Positions 11,501-24,204 of a stretch of 64,000 nt of DNA are shown one piece after another. Under the pieces are notes generated by a model. That model was given only the letters and a program-made list of their open reading frames with translations. It ran no database searches and was not told the origin of the DNA. How positions within the stretch are numbered: the first letter of the stretch is position 1; the number at the start of each line of letters is the position of its first letter. This stretch comes from Polytrichum commune (lineage: Eukaryota > Streptophyta > Polytrichopsida > Polytrichales > Polytrichaceae). The stretch covers positions 27,329,501 through 27,393,500 of the forward strand of contig OX485805.1 of the NCBI GenBank assembly GCA_950295325.1, written 5' to 3'. A program made the position numbers and the translations under genes.

Positions 11501-14089
11501 TGTTCTTGTGTCTGTTGTATTTATTTTTTTGGTCTAATGTTGAGGTGTTCATTTTCCCAGTCTGTTTGGCCATGTGCAGCCATTGGGCAGATCCATGCAT
11601 AACTAGAAAAGTATTTCATTTGTCATGTTTAAGTAGCATTTATGTAACAAGCACATTGTACCCTTGAAAGTTTAGTTGAAGACTCCTTTTGAAATCTAGG
11701 ATTCCCTTGAGCAGCTTCAACAGTTAGCCCTTTACAGGGTTTCTGGAGAACTTGATTTCTCTCTATACTTTCACCTCAGACTACAAACCGGGCAAATTGA
11801 ATAATATCCATACAAGTGTGCATGGTGGTTATGGAAAATGCTCTACGTTATCATTTGGATATTTCTTGGGAATCCACTGTGGAACCCTGTTTTAAGTTTG
11901 GTTATATAGGCTTTTCCAATCGTATTGGTCTATGCTTCCCACAAAGTGACCAATATCCTTGTTTAAGGCAGAGGACTAGAAGATCTCATTGCATGTGTGG
12001 TATAGCAGTCTAAACATGCTCTCTCTAAGGCATTTCAATACAAAATATAGACTGATGATAATTCTTGAATATTCACTTGTGTTTCTGCAGGGGAAAATGA
12101 CACACAGGTTATCAAGTCTTGGGATTTGAGGCCCTCTCTGCAATGGACAGATAACAAGTGGATGCCTATGTCAGAGTCACCAGAATTAGAGGTATAGACC
12201 CTCTGTCATGGCCTCCTCTATGTCAAGTAAGAATTACTCTTCACAGTGTGATGACTGCCGTCTGATCTCCTATTCAGCTCAGTCTCAAGACTGCAGCTCT
12301 TTGGTTGCTTGTGGATAGTGAACTTGTTCGACATGAATGTGTGTTGGCATGGTTTCTTGGAGGAAGTAAATGCTTTGTAGGAATCCCCCTTAACTTGCAT
12401 GGTCTGGGTTTTGTGCTTCCTATGCATCGAGTAATGTGGCTTACTTGTGCAGTTGTGCAGTGTGTGCCTCTGATTGATGCCTCCCTGTGGCACTTTAAAG
12501 TATTGTTTTCAAGGCCCTCATGTATAGTAAATAATGTGGAGGTGATTATACATGTGCACCTCGTTTGGCTTAGATAATCAGCACCCCTAAGAGTTGACTG
12601 TCTGGTATCAAGGTTTATGGCTCTTGTTGGAGCTCAAACGTTTATGTAGTACATACCTATTACATATTCATATATATGGAGCAAATTTTCATGCTTAATT
12701 TTACAGTAGGCGTCATATACACTATAGCAGGAACTTCTTACCACAACAGTGTATAACATGGAACTTGCTGTGGTCAAAAGTGTAGTGAAGCTGGACCAAC
12801 CTTCTCAACAAAAATTAGGTCTAGACAAAGGTATTTTGTAAATTTTGTAATTCATATCAGTTGCAACTTTAATCTTTTCTATTAGAGCTTAACCTCTGTG
12901 AAAAGTATTAGACTAGGTGGAGGAGGGTTGTTAAGGGTTTTATGTCTCTAAAGTGCAGTTGCAAATTTCCGCAACTTAGTGCTTCAAAACCAGTATTATG
13001 CGTACTACATCTTGATGGCATTCACATACCTTGATCTCTTTGTAAACAGAATTTCAAGCATTACCAGCTTCCAGAGTTTTGAATTCTGGTTTATCAGACT
13101 TGGAAGAATTTAAGATGTAATATTTGTGACCTGGCTCTATCTGAAGAACATTCTAGTGATCTGATCTCATTGCAAAGCAGTTGAGGATCTGTCTAATTTG
13201 CCCATAAGAATCCCTTATTTAATCTCAACAATTTAGAAGCTCAATATATGCCTCCTCTTTAGGCATTGTCTTTAGCTCCTGTGAGCTGACTGGTGGTGGG
13301 CCTTGGAAGCAGAATGAGCAACCTAAGAAGCGGCAGAAACTTGCAGGGTCAAGTAGCAAGGTTAAGAAAGACAAGCCGGAGAAAGTGAGTAATTTGGAGC
13401 CAACCAGCAATGACAAGAAAGACAAGCTAGAAAAATTGAGTCACAAGAGAGATAAGCCAGAGAAAGGCACTCGCTTGGAGCCAACCACTATTGAGAAGAA
13501 GACAAGGGCAGCGAAGAAAAGTTCTCAGGAACTTAGCGGGGAGGTTGTTGAACCCACACCTGTCAGGACTACACGCAATGCAAAGGACAAAACAAACACA
13601 CAAAACAACTCAACTGCAAGCCAGAAGAAATCAACTGAGAAGAAGTCCTTTAAAAAGAAGGCAGAAACTACGATCTCGGAAAGTCAAAGTCAAGCACATC
13701 AAAAAGATGTGGTTCCACCAGGAACCCCAAAGAAACTGAATTTTGATGTGGGCAAGGTTATTTTGACAAAACCTGCAATAATTGTTGAGAAACCAGTAGT
13801 GCATACACCTGCCACCAGGGGGAAAGTAAGGGCAGAGAATGAAGACAGTAGACGACAAACAAGGAAAGCCTCAACTGCGAAGGTATATATTTTTGGGTAA
13901 TCCTTGCTGCAAGTCATAGTTCTAGTATGTGGTGCATCGTTTTTTTAATGCTTACTTTTGTGGAAGACCTTTTCAGATTCTTCTTTGGTATCCTGTCAGT
14001 TGAAGCACTTGTGGAATTTATTTTTGTGGTCTGGTTCAGCGAGTAGCCTATTATCTGACTGGCGATTTTGGTTTGTCTTGCAGGTTTGA
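5579..14089 (+). CDS. Agenet-domain chromatin/nucleic-acid-binding protein, multi-exon (plant G2484-1-like)
   Basis: Likely a nuclear chromatin-associated protein. Supported exons: 5579-6624, 6900-6958, 7525-8109, 8438-9262, 9385-9493, 10843-11032, 11424-11491, 12091-12191 and 13286-13882. From 7525 on, all junction phases agree. The link between 6958 and 7525 is unresolved. The N-terminal exon is very acidic and ends LRAQIYV before a donor, a motif shared with plant G2484-1-type proteins. The 7525 exon holds an Ala-rich helical stretch (ASVAATVAAAASVAKAAVEA). The 8438 exon has an AT-hook-like RGRPRKK and a Lys/Gly/Ser repeat. Agenet module 1 starts EGLRGGWF at 9402. Module 2 is assembled from three exons (GDRVDAFVQDG, WWEGVIVEL, SWDLRPSLQW). 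The C-terminus is Lys-rich. A stop follows either by reading into the last intron (13898) or as GTT TGA after a splice to 14084. The start ATG at 5579 is the first in a long open frame. Agenet pairs typically bind histone tails or partner proteins. Confidence 0.85.
8860..9078 (+). repeat. coding minisatellite, 18-bp unit (GSGKKE)
   Basis: An 18-bp unit, GGATCTGGAAAGAAGGAA, repeats about eight times almost perfectly, flanked by degraded units (KKQ, ASGKKE, ASGKKH, ASGQKD). It encodes a flexible, strongly basic tail inside the Agenet protein exon 8438-9262 and keeps the frame because the unit is a multiple of three. The central units are nearly identical at the DNA level, which points to recent slippage or unequal exchange, so length probably varies between individuals. 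Confidence 0.9.
9679..10198. mobile_element. MITE with GGGCCC/GGACCC termini, intronic
   Basis: The left end reads GGGCCCTTTTACACTAGAGC and the right end, reverse-complemented, reads GGACCCCTTTACCCTAGAGG. Both continue into GAGAGCT, giving terminal inverted repeats of about 30 bp with mismatches. The flanks are TTA on the left and TAA on the right, compatible with a TA/TWA-type target but not an exact 3-bp duplication. The interior (520 bp) is dense in AGCTC/GAGCTT motifs in both orientations and codes for nothing. GGGCC-type ends recall Tourist-like PIF/Harbinger MITEs. It lies in the intron 9494-10842 of the Agenet gene. Confidence 0.7.
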
Positions 14090-17000
14090 TGGCCTGCATA
14101 GAAAGAGGCCATAAACTTCTCATCGAGGTGAGTTCATCTTTCCTTAACTCAAGCGTGACATGGTTGAGGTGCTTGCAGATTTGAACTTATTATACATTTG
14201 AATACTGAATACTTATGCGACCACCAAGAGCACATCCTTGATCACATAATGACTCACCTATACACATATACTTGAGGGAAAGACCAAGTTGTTGAGATGT
14301 CATCAAATTCTATCTCATCTTCTTTGGCTTGCCTTTTGTAATCTCATCCGCCTCAGGTTATGCATTGGCTACGTGTCTGGGACTCTTGTTGATTTCTTTT
14401 TGTAAAAGGTTGAGGGGGTAGACTTCCATCTAGACAAGCCTATGCCTACACAAGCTGATTGGAAAGCTATCGTAAAGCCTAGGTGAATCAAAGTCCAAGT
14501 AAACCATTAAGCAATTTGCATTGAAAAAGTCATCCGTTAACTCAATGGGACTTTTGTGTTGGGAGTTGGTCCCTTGTGAAAATTTACTGGTTGTTTTCCA
14601 TACAATATCAACAATTTCGTTCTACTTGTTGTGCATGGTTGGAGGTAGTGTTTGAATTTGAATGAAGAGCAACTTATTTCAATTCATTGAGGGCCAGACA
14701 CATTTTAGCACCTCAGGTATGCCGCAATGAACTGATATAGAATGTGCTTTACTCAAACGTCCACACTACCTCCAAGCATGGACTGAAAACTTGCCAAACA
14801 TGGAAGGTGTTGTATGCAAAACAACCAACTCCCTACCAAAAGTTATGTTGAGTTACAGGATAACTACGCTTTGGCCATATATAAGGTAGATATAAGGAAA
14901 ACTGCGAAAATAAGCTGATTAGGCCAGAAAGAGTGGATTGAGCTTTGTGCAATATTTTTCAGAGATGCAGAGGAAATGATGAGGAATGCAAGTTGTTTAA
15001 TAATTTTATTTCTTGTAATTAGTTATATTTTCCCAAAGAGGCAAAGTAGTCAAACCCCCTATGTGTACACTAGAGTCTTCCTAATCTGAGCATCAAACAA
15101 TCCTACTCTTTATACGAGTGCACACGAAACCGTTAACTCAATGGTACCCAATAGCGATTGGAAGTGGTGTGAAACACCACCTATCCGGCCAATTATTGCA
15201 TCCCACCTATCATTACATCCTTTTCGGGCCACCATTTTTACAATTACTTGTTTTGGGTCCACACAAGAATCATTCTACCAGTAGTGCACCAGTAGTGGTC
15301 ATTCACCATTTTCAGTTTTTCTACCTTATAAACTGATAGTCCTTGATGTTCTCTCTCACTATGCAGGACGATGTGGTTAATGCTGTTGTGGTTTAAGAAG
15401 GCCAGGTTCAAATGAAGTGGTAAGAGATGGTTTTGATAGTCACCTGTCTATTGTAGGTACATGAAGGAGTTTGGTGTATCTTGGAGTGACTGCTGGGAAT
15501 GTCTTACGAGTAAGATCTTTCTTGTGGTCATTGATGAACTACTGGAATTTTTGCTGAAGGCATATGGAGATCGCATGACATACTTGGGGCGAGTTCTTGT
15601 TGGTCTGTACAAAAAAGCTTACATATGCTGTCAGAGTTTGGCCCAGGATGTTGAATGACAAGTGGTGACCAAGAACGTTACGAAACAACCTGACCAAGCT
15701 CTGTCATTGTCTGATGACCAGATACCAAGTGATTGCACATCCTGCCCTCTCTTTGTACTATCATTATGGAAGCATGTGGGAGCCGATTCTTTGAGGTCTC
15801 ACAGTTCCTGATGTGTTCTATCAGAAAAATGGAGGCCCTGAAAAGCTGGTCTTTTTGGCGTTTCCTGTACATTGTGGTGCAGGTAGGAAAGTATATTGTT
15901 CATATTAGGTCACAATCACCAGCCCTTGGTATGTCAATAAACCATTCTGATGCTTGGTGCTGGTAGTGAGTACTCATCGGAGCAAGACTTTTTTATATTG
16001 GTTCATTTGCGATCTAATTTAAGAAATTGTGGTATCCAATTCATGAACGTGATGACATGCTTTTATTTTAATTTTTAATTTTTTTTATGGCAGGGATTGC
16101 ACTGCTCCTGTTTTAGATCCCTGGTACGTAGAATATGTATTGCACTTTAAACACAATGAAGACAGTTGGAGTTGGTGGGTGTACTTCACTTTTTCAATAT
16201 TGTTTTGTGTAATTCCCTTGAGGTTCAGTGACGTTTTAGCCTCCTAGTCACTTACTCCACTGGTTTTATGAGCTGTTCCTATTCACCTGGCCCCTCTCCC
16301 TGTCTTATGCCTCACATAACAGGATTTCGGTTTAAGAAGCATTCAATTGCACATCATCTTCCTAAATGTATGTCCTTCTATACTCCATGTTAGAAACCTA
16401 TCCCCCTATAGGTTTCTGGTTTAATCATCCCAAATTTGCTTCACTAGTTCAATTTGGGTTTTGAATCTGTTTTTGAAGTCAACTCACATTCAAAAAGTCA
16501 TACATACTATTTAGGGGCGTTTTCGTTGGATGAAGGGGAGGTATGCTTGTATGCAACAATTCTCACTTGGATTCGCATACATTGGAACAGTCTTCTTCAC
16601 CTATATCCACTTCAAGTTGGAGACGGGGCTGAGGTTGAAGTAGTTGACCTTTGTTTAGCGGAGCCCAAGAACCTGTGGCAATGTTTGAACAGTTAGATTG
16701 CCAGAATGTCACATGAGGTGTGAGCTGAAAAAGCAAATGGGGGAACTGGTTGAATTCCCAGAGGGAATTAGTAATATAGCTTTTGATACAAAACTTTTAC
16801 GCCCTCCTACTTTTGCATTGAACAGTAAAGTCGAATAGTAGTTTGTTTCACTCATCCTGTGGTACTTTTGACATCATATGTTTGAGTAGGTAGTAGTAGT
16901 ACCTTTCGCTGAACTCATGTGATTTGGTAATGAGATTGAGTGGCCTTCTCCAAGCTGGCAAAGGTGCCAAGTACTTCAAGAAGAAGAATCTCGCGAACAG

Positions 17001-17470
17001 GAGGAGAAGTGACATTGAGTAGATAAAAAGGAACTGTTCAAATCTCCCACATGTGTGAAACCCAACATCAATTCTTTCTTCATATGTAGGATTCTGTTGG
17101 ATTTTGATTTATTTTTCTATTTTTGATTAACTTTTGTTGCAGAGTGAAAATGGACAAATTTTTGTTGATAAGTGATAATCCCTACTGCACAAGCAACAGT
17201 TAGCTGCAGAGACAACATCTGAATTACCCTTTCTTCTATCAATCCTCACACTGATTTAGTGAAGACTAAAAGTTTTTTCATTATGCGAGACGTACACGAG
17301 GTAAGTTTGGCGCATATCCTTTGGGCCTCAGCAACCCATACATCGATTGCATCACAAACAGAATAAACTGTAGTAATTGTAGGCCAGCCAGGTACCTGCA
17401 TCCCATGATGATTTTCACTTCCTTGGCTTGTATCCAGGCATGTACAATTAGTCTGCTCACATTCTCAGTT
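14090..17470. other. probable 3' UTR and intergenic DNA downstream of the Agenet gene
   Basis: After the last coding exon there are splice-like sites (an acceptor at 14083 and a donor near 14128), so some of this may be spliced 3' UTR. Short ORFs around 15.4-16.0 kb and 16.45-16.70 kb show no recognisable domain and no consistent splice phase. No RNA gene was recognised. Confidence 0.4.
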
Positions 17471-17477
17471 AAACCCT

Positions 17478-17618
17478 AAACTCTATATCTAAATCCACAA
17501 GACAATTGATCAATTGATCAGTGGAAGTACACAAGCAAACCAGCAATAGTCTAGTCCAATAAGATCCCTCCAACTGGGATTGTTGATCAATTGTCTTGTG
17601 GATTTAGTTATAGAGTTT
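17478..17618. repeat. inverted repeat, 36-bp arms, 69-bp spacer
   Basis: Left arm 17478-17513 (AAACTCTATATCTAAATCCA and onward) matches the reverse complement of 17583-17618 with one mismatch. The arms contain TTGATCAATTG. A duplicated target is not evident. It is either a small fold-back MITE or a hairpin-forming locus. Confidence 0.8.
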
Positions 17619-17619
17619 G

Positions 17620-20600
17620 CCTATGAAGTTGGTGAGGGTGCTATCAAATTTAAAATGAACTATAAATTACTAGCCTGCATATGATATGGGCTAGTGTTAT
17701 TTTTTGGCAAAATTTCGGGAAGTATTTGACCTCAAATCTAAGAAATGGAATGTTTTGTTGGAAAAGAGAAATATTATTGGCCAATTTTCCCAATTTAAAA
17801 TTTAAAGTAAATGAAATCGCCCAAATTTCTATTATTGGTATAATTCAAGATAAATGTTACATTATATCAAAGTATTTTCATGGAATAGTTTTATTCCTAT
17901 GATGATGATCGCTGCTTTGGCTACAAGAATAAGATGAATCAACACATGTACACTGATATGGACTATAAAGGCCTAAAAAATTGATGGTTTTGTACTTACT
18001 TTCCCCACCATAGATACTTGAGCTTTTGGTCCTCGGTTCGAGCGATGGTGGTGGCAAGCAAGAAGTAGAAGTACATGGCAGCATGGAGCCATGCATTCAT
18101 CGCAGCAACTAAATAGACTGCACATTCCAGATCCCGCAACCTACCCTCCTCATTCAAGCATCTGATGTGCACTTACGTCAATGTGATTGCAGCAATCAAG
18201 AGTGTGTTTAGAATTTCGAAGTCAAAACTCCCCAAGTTCCTCATAGAGGATAACCAAGATATGGCAGTTGACAAGATACTTGAACATGCACCACAAATTA
18301 CAAGACGTTTGCTCCAGAGTTGGTGGTGTACTTACTGTCACCAGTTGGTGAGAGGTAGCAGATAATCCAACACACAAAGGCGATGCTTGAGTGATGGTAG
18401 AGATGAAGGGATTGAATCTGGCGCGTGTCACCTTTCATGAGCATCAAAAACTGTCAAAGATTTCCATTCCAAAATTAGGTCACCTTCCTTGTCCTGTCAT
18501 GCCTAAGAGCATGCCCGCCACCAATCCCTTCAAATTTTCTTGTTCTCATTGAAATTTGGGGGTTTCTAGACTCTTGTCTATGAGAGTGCCCACTAGTCCT
18601 TTCAATAGTTTCTTATTTTTTCCATCGATGTTTCAGGCTTTTTAGGGCATGACGACATGCTTGTCCCACCATTTATAACCAAAAATTGCTCATTGTCTAT
18701 TGTAATTGTTATGGAGGGCCTCTCGTTGAAGGCTTTCATTTAAGAATGCTCTAGATGAAAGTTCACGGTTCCAAGAACATATATAGGGATTCATGTGAAA
18801 CAATTTGAGGCAAATGGAATCCTTGAACTGGACCCTCCCTTAGACGCTACCTTCCAAAATGGTTCTCCAAAACATGAACTCTCCTTTGAACTTCATGGCT
18901 TGGTTCAGACCATTTGTGTTTCCCTCCCAAATGATGCCATGTAGATGATACCTCACTTAAATTGCGTCTTTTTCGTCTCGGACCCTCACCTAGAGACATC
19001 TAGTCTAATTTACACCTCTTGACCATTAGAATTGCTCCACTTTGTTGGACCCACATCTAAAGTGCCCATCAATTGATGGGCTACAAGGAATTTTGCTTAT
19101 ATTTATATATGGAGAGATGATCATGCTAGCTTAACCGATCGGTAGGAAGAACTAACTTACTTTTGCCCAGTATGGTGGGCATGCTCTCAATATTTTTGGG
19201 GGACATGACTCAACATCGATGTGATCAGTGATCGGGGAGATTTTGGGGCATAATTGGTTGAGATCCTAGTGTTTGCAAGTCCGACATCCTTCGGTTACAT
19301 GTTGACATCCTTCGGTTTTTCTATATCAATTTGGGGTATATTCCATAAAATTCCTCTAAAGTGATGGGTCATTTTCCTGCAGTCTTGAACTTCAACCGGT
19401 TATTTCTCAAACTCAACCGGTTCATTTGCAACTAAATGCCAGTTCTCCCCGATCATTGGATGTGATTATATTACTGCCACATGGATATGATGCAAATGAG
19501 ACGACTGCGTTTTGAAGACAGAAAGCTCTTACAGTGTCCATGAACTCATAGAACTTGGATACATAAAATATGTAAATGTAGGTGCCCATCTGCAATTTCC
19601 ATCCATGACCACAATCTCTTCAGGCCACACTAATTGGTACTAAGTAGGGTTCACGTGAGCAGTTCACAAGGTAGATGACAATGATTAATTTTTTTCCCTT
19701 CAGATTTTTGTTCAGATTATCACATTGAACGAGTGTTCACACAGAATTGTTCAAGTGGTTGAAGTTGTGGTTTGTGGCAACCTTCAACCACTGTGGAGTG
19801 GAGACAAATTGAATATGTGGATTCTAATGTAAAGATTATTGAAAAATAATGCCTCCTGTAAACCCTCTCTCATGCTTTGATCTTGAAGGTTTCTCCTTCT
19901 GGCTATCAACAAATGAAACCAAAGGCAGTAAATCACAACCATCACAACCATCACAACCACCCTCAACTACGCCTTGTATTGTAGTTGAGGAACTTAGAGT
20001 AAGGTAGCTGACCCATTTCCAACGATCAACTCATTTCCACAGTTTAGATCAACCTATTTCCGTATAACATAATATCAAATTCTGTCCAATGTTGGTATGT
20101 CATGGTTGAAATCTAAATATAGGTTGGTTATGTTGAGACCTAAGCATATTTAGGTGTTACAATTATCGCTCACGGGAGTCTAGAGTTCTCGGTTTGTAAC
20201 CGATTGGTGATTGAAAATAGGGTAGCCTATATCACGGGTTTATGTTAAAGAGAATATCCACTTAGAGGATTCATAAAAATCTGGTTATTACAAAAAACAT
20301 TCCGCAAAATTATGAATTGCTTCTTATTTCTATTTCTGAACACGGCATTTTTTTCCCTTTGATCATACCTAAACCACAACCACAAATACGCTAAATTACT
20401 TAATTGATTGGGAACGGGTCGGCTTCCTTACTTATGTTTGTGGTTGTGGTTGTCATCGATGCATTTTATCCCTCCTTATCCGCCAAAAATGGGACCAAAG
20501 AAAGTAAACTACACCATCAATCACCCTAGAAGTTGTGGTTGTGTGTAAATGGTCCTTAAGAAAGTATGGGACTTACTCACTTGAAGGTCATCATCATTGT

Positions 20601-21450
20601 ATTGGTTGCCCCAAATCGAGTACCTGCAAGCCACACACAAATAACAAATTCAAAATTTTAAAGCACAATTTAATGATCAAATCAAAATATTGCTTCAAAA
20701 TTTTGGGGACTCTCAACCCCATGTCGGAGGGATTCATAATGGGGAAATCACTCTCCAATTCTGCTCATGGTTTCTGCTTTCATATTAGCATTGCTCATAC
20801 AGTCTTCTTGTATTTCCAGAGAATTATTACAGGATTGTCTTTGAAGAACACGAGTGCAATTTCTTTATTGTACCTCACTCCATCATGAGTTTGGATCGTT
20901 TCTTGAATCAAGTGAGCATATCTAATTGATATCAGATTTATCGACGGATAACTCTATCAGGAAGAAAATAAGTTTGTGGAGCTGAATAATTTCCTGTTGT
21001 CTTCCCTCAAGAAATATGTACGGAGGTGTCTAAGTTGCGACTCTCGGACTCCTTGCTCCTTGACCTGCCTTTGGTGTTTGTAGGACGATGTCCTAGTTGA
21101 CCTTGATACTCTCGACTATGAACTTCCAATTCACCAACAACCGATAAAAAGAACTAAGAAAAGGGAATTGTTAAATCGACCACGTCGTTTGTTGAAACGA
21201 TCACATAGACACGTCGTGTGGTCACACGACTTGTCAAAATTCGATTTTTCATCGCACACGAAGAAGAGCAAGGTATCAACTCTGTGTTAGAATCGATAAA
21301 CTCGGTCAATTTGGATGACGAGTCATAACCTAATGAACACCTTACATATTGATTGTGGTCGTTTTAATTAACCAGGGTGCGATCGATTTAACGATCCCCA
21401 TCAAATATCATGGATGTGGTTAGTTCCATGGCTTGTAACGAGGGTGAGAT
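17620..21450. other. intergenic, no supported gene
   Basis: Only short ORFs without domain signal are present. Notable low-level structure includes CCTCAACTAC/GTAGTTGAGG facing each other near 19961-19990, and ACCACAACCACAAATA near 20373 facing TTTGTGGTTGTGGTTG near 20438. These suggest one or two eroded fold-back elements. I see no RNA gene. Confidence 0.4.
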
Positions 21451-21454
21451 TACT

Positions 21455-21828
21455 TACCCTCCTCGGAGTGCCTCAAGGAGAATGCCGATGCCAAGGTAGA
21501 CGCTGAGGCAGCAGAGGATGGCATTGTGCATGACGATAATTCGGTGAAGCCATATCGGTTCGGGGACGGTGGGAGTGATGCCTGAATTTCTGATGTGAGA
21601 TTGCCATTTGCTCACAACGAAGAGGTAAGAGAGTATGGTGAGGATGACGTAAGTGGGGCTCCGCACGAAGGCGAAGTTTGCTGTCACGGGACTCGGCTCT
21701 CGCATGTCGAGCCCGAAGAGGAAGCCGATGAGAGCGATGAGGATCGAGTCGAGGCTCCATGGGTTTGTGGAGGTGGCTAAGGGTTTATGGATGGTGGAAG
21801 TGTTGGTAATACTTCTTTTCGCCGGCAT
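21455..21828 (-). CDS. possible ELO-family fatty-acid elongase, N-terminal exon
   Basis: Seen: a 124-codon frame starting MPAKRSITNT and containing three hydrophobic segments, with RSPTYVILTILSYLFVV followed later by LHRIIVMHNAILCCLSVYL. It ends at a good donor, GGAGG|GTAAGTAA. Known: ELO condensing enzymes of the ER begin with a membrane helix pattern in which P-T followed by a hydrophobic helix precedes a second helix with HN and LLS-type residues. The His box (HxxHH) would be in a later exon. I did not find that exon between 20.0 and 21.4 kb. The gene is therefore incomplete here, with a long intron, or a fragment. The assignment rests on hydrophobic pattern and a few residues. Confidence 0.4.
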
Positions 21829-22129
21829 CGTGATGTGTTTTCAAGTGCATTTACGGAGCGTCGTCTCTTCTTCCTCCCTCAAAAACCCCGGATGCAAATT
21901 CACGGCGATTGAAAGAATGGAGATAATTAAGGGCGAGATCATTCCACGCCCAGATTCCAAGTCGCCTCTCACGTTTTTCGGGGTGCCATTCTGGGGTCTC
22001 GAGGCTTTCGAGGCCAACTTCGTGAAGCTTTCGATCGTCGATCGGGCGCAGAGCTTGTGGTGGTAATCATCATTTGGTAAATTTGTTTTTGATAAATTCC
22101 GGCTATCGTAATTGAATCTCACCAAGATA

Positions 22130-24200
22130 TTTCGCTCTCATGGTTTTCATTTCACCTCTATTTAGGGCCATGTCAAAGTGTTTGGTGCCACAACCAAAAA
22201 AATCTTTGCTTCCATCCCAATCAAACAAAGGGCATCGAACTTTCAGGAATCCCAGAAACCGCAATTACATTGAACACCACAATGTTGTCTCTACTTTTAA
22301 ATTGGGTCTGTCTACCATGGATGTGAGGCATTGGGATTCAAAAATAACAACATTAAGAATGATAACAATAATATAAACACCGGCTTCCTTTGGGATTCAA
22401 TGAATACCTGCACACAACTTTTGGTATCTGACACTTAGCAACTTACACTCGTCTGTAATACCTAGTTTGATGGCCGATGAGAGAGGAGATGGTCACAAGA
22501 TGCTCAAAATCAACACCCAAAGAAAATTTGGAAGAATGAAGCTCATCCAATTCCAATATTTGCACCACAAACTACCCTGGTGGAATTAACCCCACCTGAT
22601 TAATCAAGTACGAAATGCTCCTATGTTGATTGTAATATGTACATGTTGCTGTTAGCCTTGCAAATCGACGACGAATCTGATGTAATTGCTGGGAACACAA
22701 TTACAACGTTAACCTCGACCAACTTGACTTAACCCTAAATACTCACGGTAAGTACCTATTATCATCAGTCTGCTGGATAAGTAGTGCAGACTCCAGAGTA
22801 ATGGCTTTCCCCATGTTTGGTTATGGGACCCTCCATTTTCAACTCATGGTGGAGATTCTAAGTTCTCCATCTCCGTAACAAATTATTAAGCAGTGGGACC
22901 TTCTTCTAATATGTTGGGTATGACCTCCATGTTCTACAATGTTTAGGTTATACCAGTCATTAATATCTTTTTGCTTCAAAAAGATTGAGTCACATGCGTT
23001 GAGAGTAGACAATCAAAATTCAAATCCAAACTAAAAGCTCTATAGTGTTAGGGATTTGATTGTTCTATTCTCAAATCTCTTCTCTGCATGATGGGCCCAC
23101 AAAACAGGCTCAACTTGCTATGTAATGTTATGTCCACCTTCCGTTTGTGGCAAGGTATGTGGCCCTGTTGTGGACACTTCCAACTCCACATGACAATTTC
23201 GGTAAGTATCAATTATTTCATCATCTCCAATCCACCTTCCATCTTTGATAAGGTATGTGGTTATAGTATCAAGGGCACTTCCACCTCCACGAGAAAATTT
23301 CAGCCGTTGGTTCGGATTAGGGATTGACTCATCTGGTTAGCAATTGTGAGTTATGAAGATTGTCATTTCAATTTCAGTGTCGGAGATGAGATGCAAAAAC
23401 TAGAAGAGGTGAAAGTGACCAACATTGACTATGATGTGATTGTTGAGAACATACAATATTCACCTCAGCCAACTCGTCCACAATTTTATACACCTGATGG
23501 TGAGAAAACCCAATAGTCAACGTGTGGAAGTTGGAACACTCCATCTTTAATTTATAGATAGAGATTCATCATCTTCATTCTTCTATGCGTGGTTAGGGGT
23601 GCAATCATATTGTGGGCACTTCCAACTCCAAGACAGTTTTAGTCGTTGGATCATATTAGAATAATGTCTCATTTGGTCAACAATCACAAATCACAATGAT
23701 TGACATTTCCCAGTGTCGATTGAGATGCAAAAATCACAAAAGGTCAAAGTGAAGACTCTCTTTCTCTTTAAACTATCACACAAAGCCCCTTGATTGTTTT
23801 GACCCCTCTAGGTGGGGGGGGGGGGGGGTCCAACATGAAAAAAATAGGGCCTATATTTCAATTTGCCTCGGCTAATCAAATTGTATTGATTAGCCGAGGC
23901 AAATTGAAATATAGGCCCTATTTTTTTCATGTATCGGCTTAATCTAATTGTAGGATCTCTACCTATTTGGACTCATAAACTATGTGTAAAATCTTGGGCT
24001 CATATATTATGAAGGCTTGGGCAGACCAACCCGTACACTAATTCCTTGGAGGCAAGGGTTCATGCATCCAACAAGGAACGAGTGTATGGGTTGGTTCGCC
24101 AAAATCCATTATGAACTTGTTTCTTTATTTGGGCCTAAAGTTAGGGTTTTCTCTGTGAACTCTGTAGCATCAAAGGTTGGCGAGAGGTGAATATAGAAAG
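22130..24200. other. intergenic with diverged dispersed repeat copies
   Basis: The phrase GGCACTTCCA(A/C)CTCCA with downstream GTCATTTC and GAGATGCAAAAA recurs at about 23165-23190, 23270-23400 and 23610-23740. These are diverged copies of one sequence, not coding. A poly-G run occurs at 23814-23828. No supported gene was found. Confidence 0.45.
23833..23932. repeat. perfect inverted repeat, 47-bp arms, 6-bp loop
   Basis: Arms 23833-23879 and 23886-23932 are perfectly complementary, including the homopolymer runs. They begin ACATGAAAAAAATAGGGCC and meet at ATTGTA. The absence of any mismatch implies a very recent origin or continuing homogenisation. No coding function. It resembles a foldback MITE core or a template-switch product formed during repair. 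Confidence 0.9.
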
Positions 24201-24204
24201 CAAT

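Noticed and set aside
21653..22066. 137-codon + strand ORF
   Set aside because: Overlaps the - strand membrane exon and has no domain or splice support.
23833..23932. microRNA precursor
   Set aside because: The arms are perfectly complementary with a 6-base loop and poly-A/T runs, which is more like a fold-back repeat than a plant miRNA precursor. No expression evidence is available.
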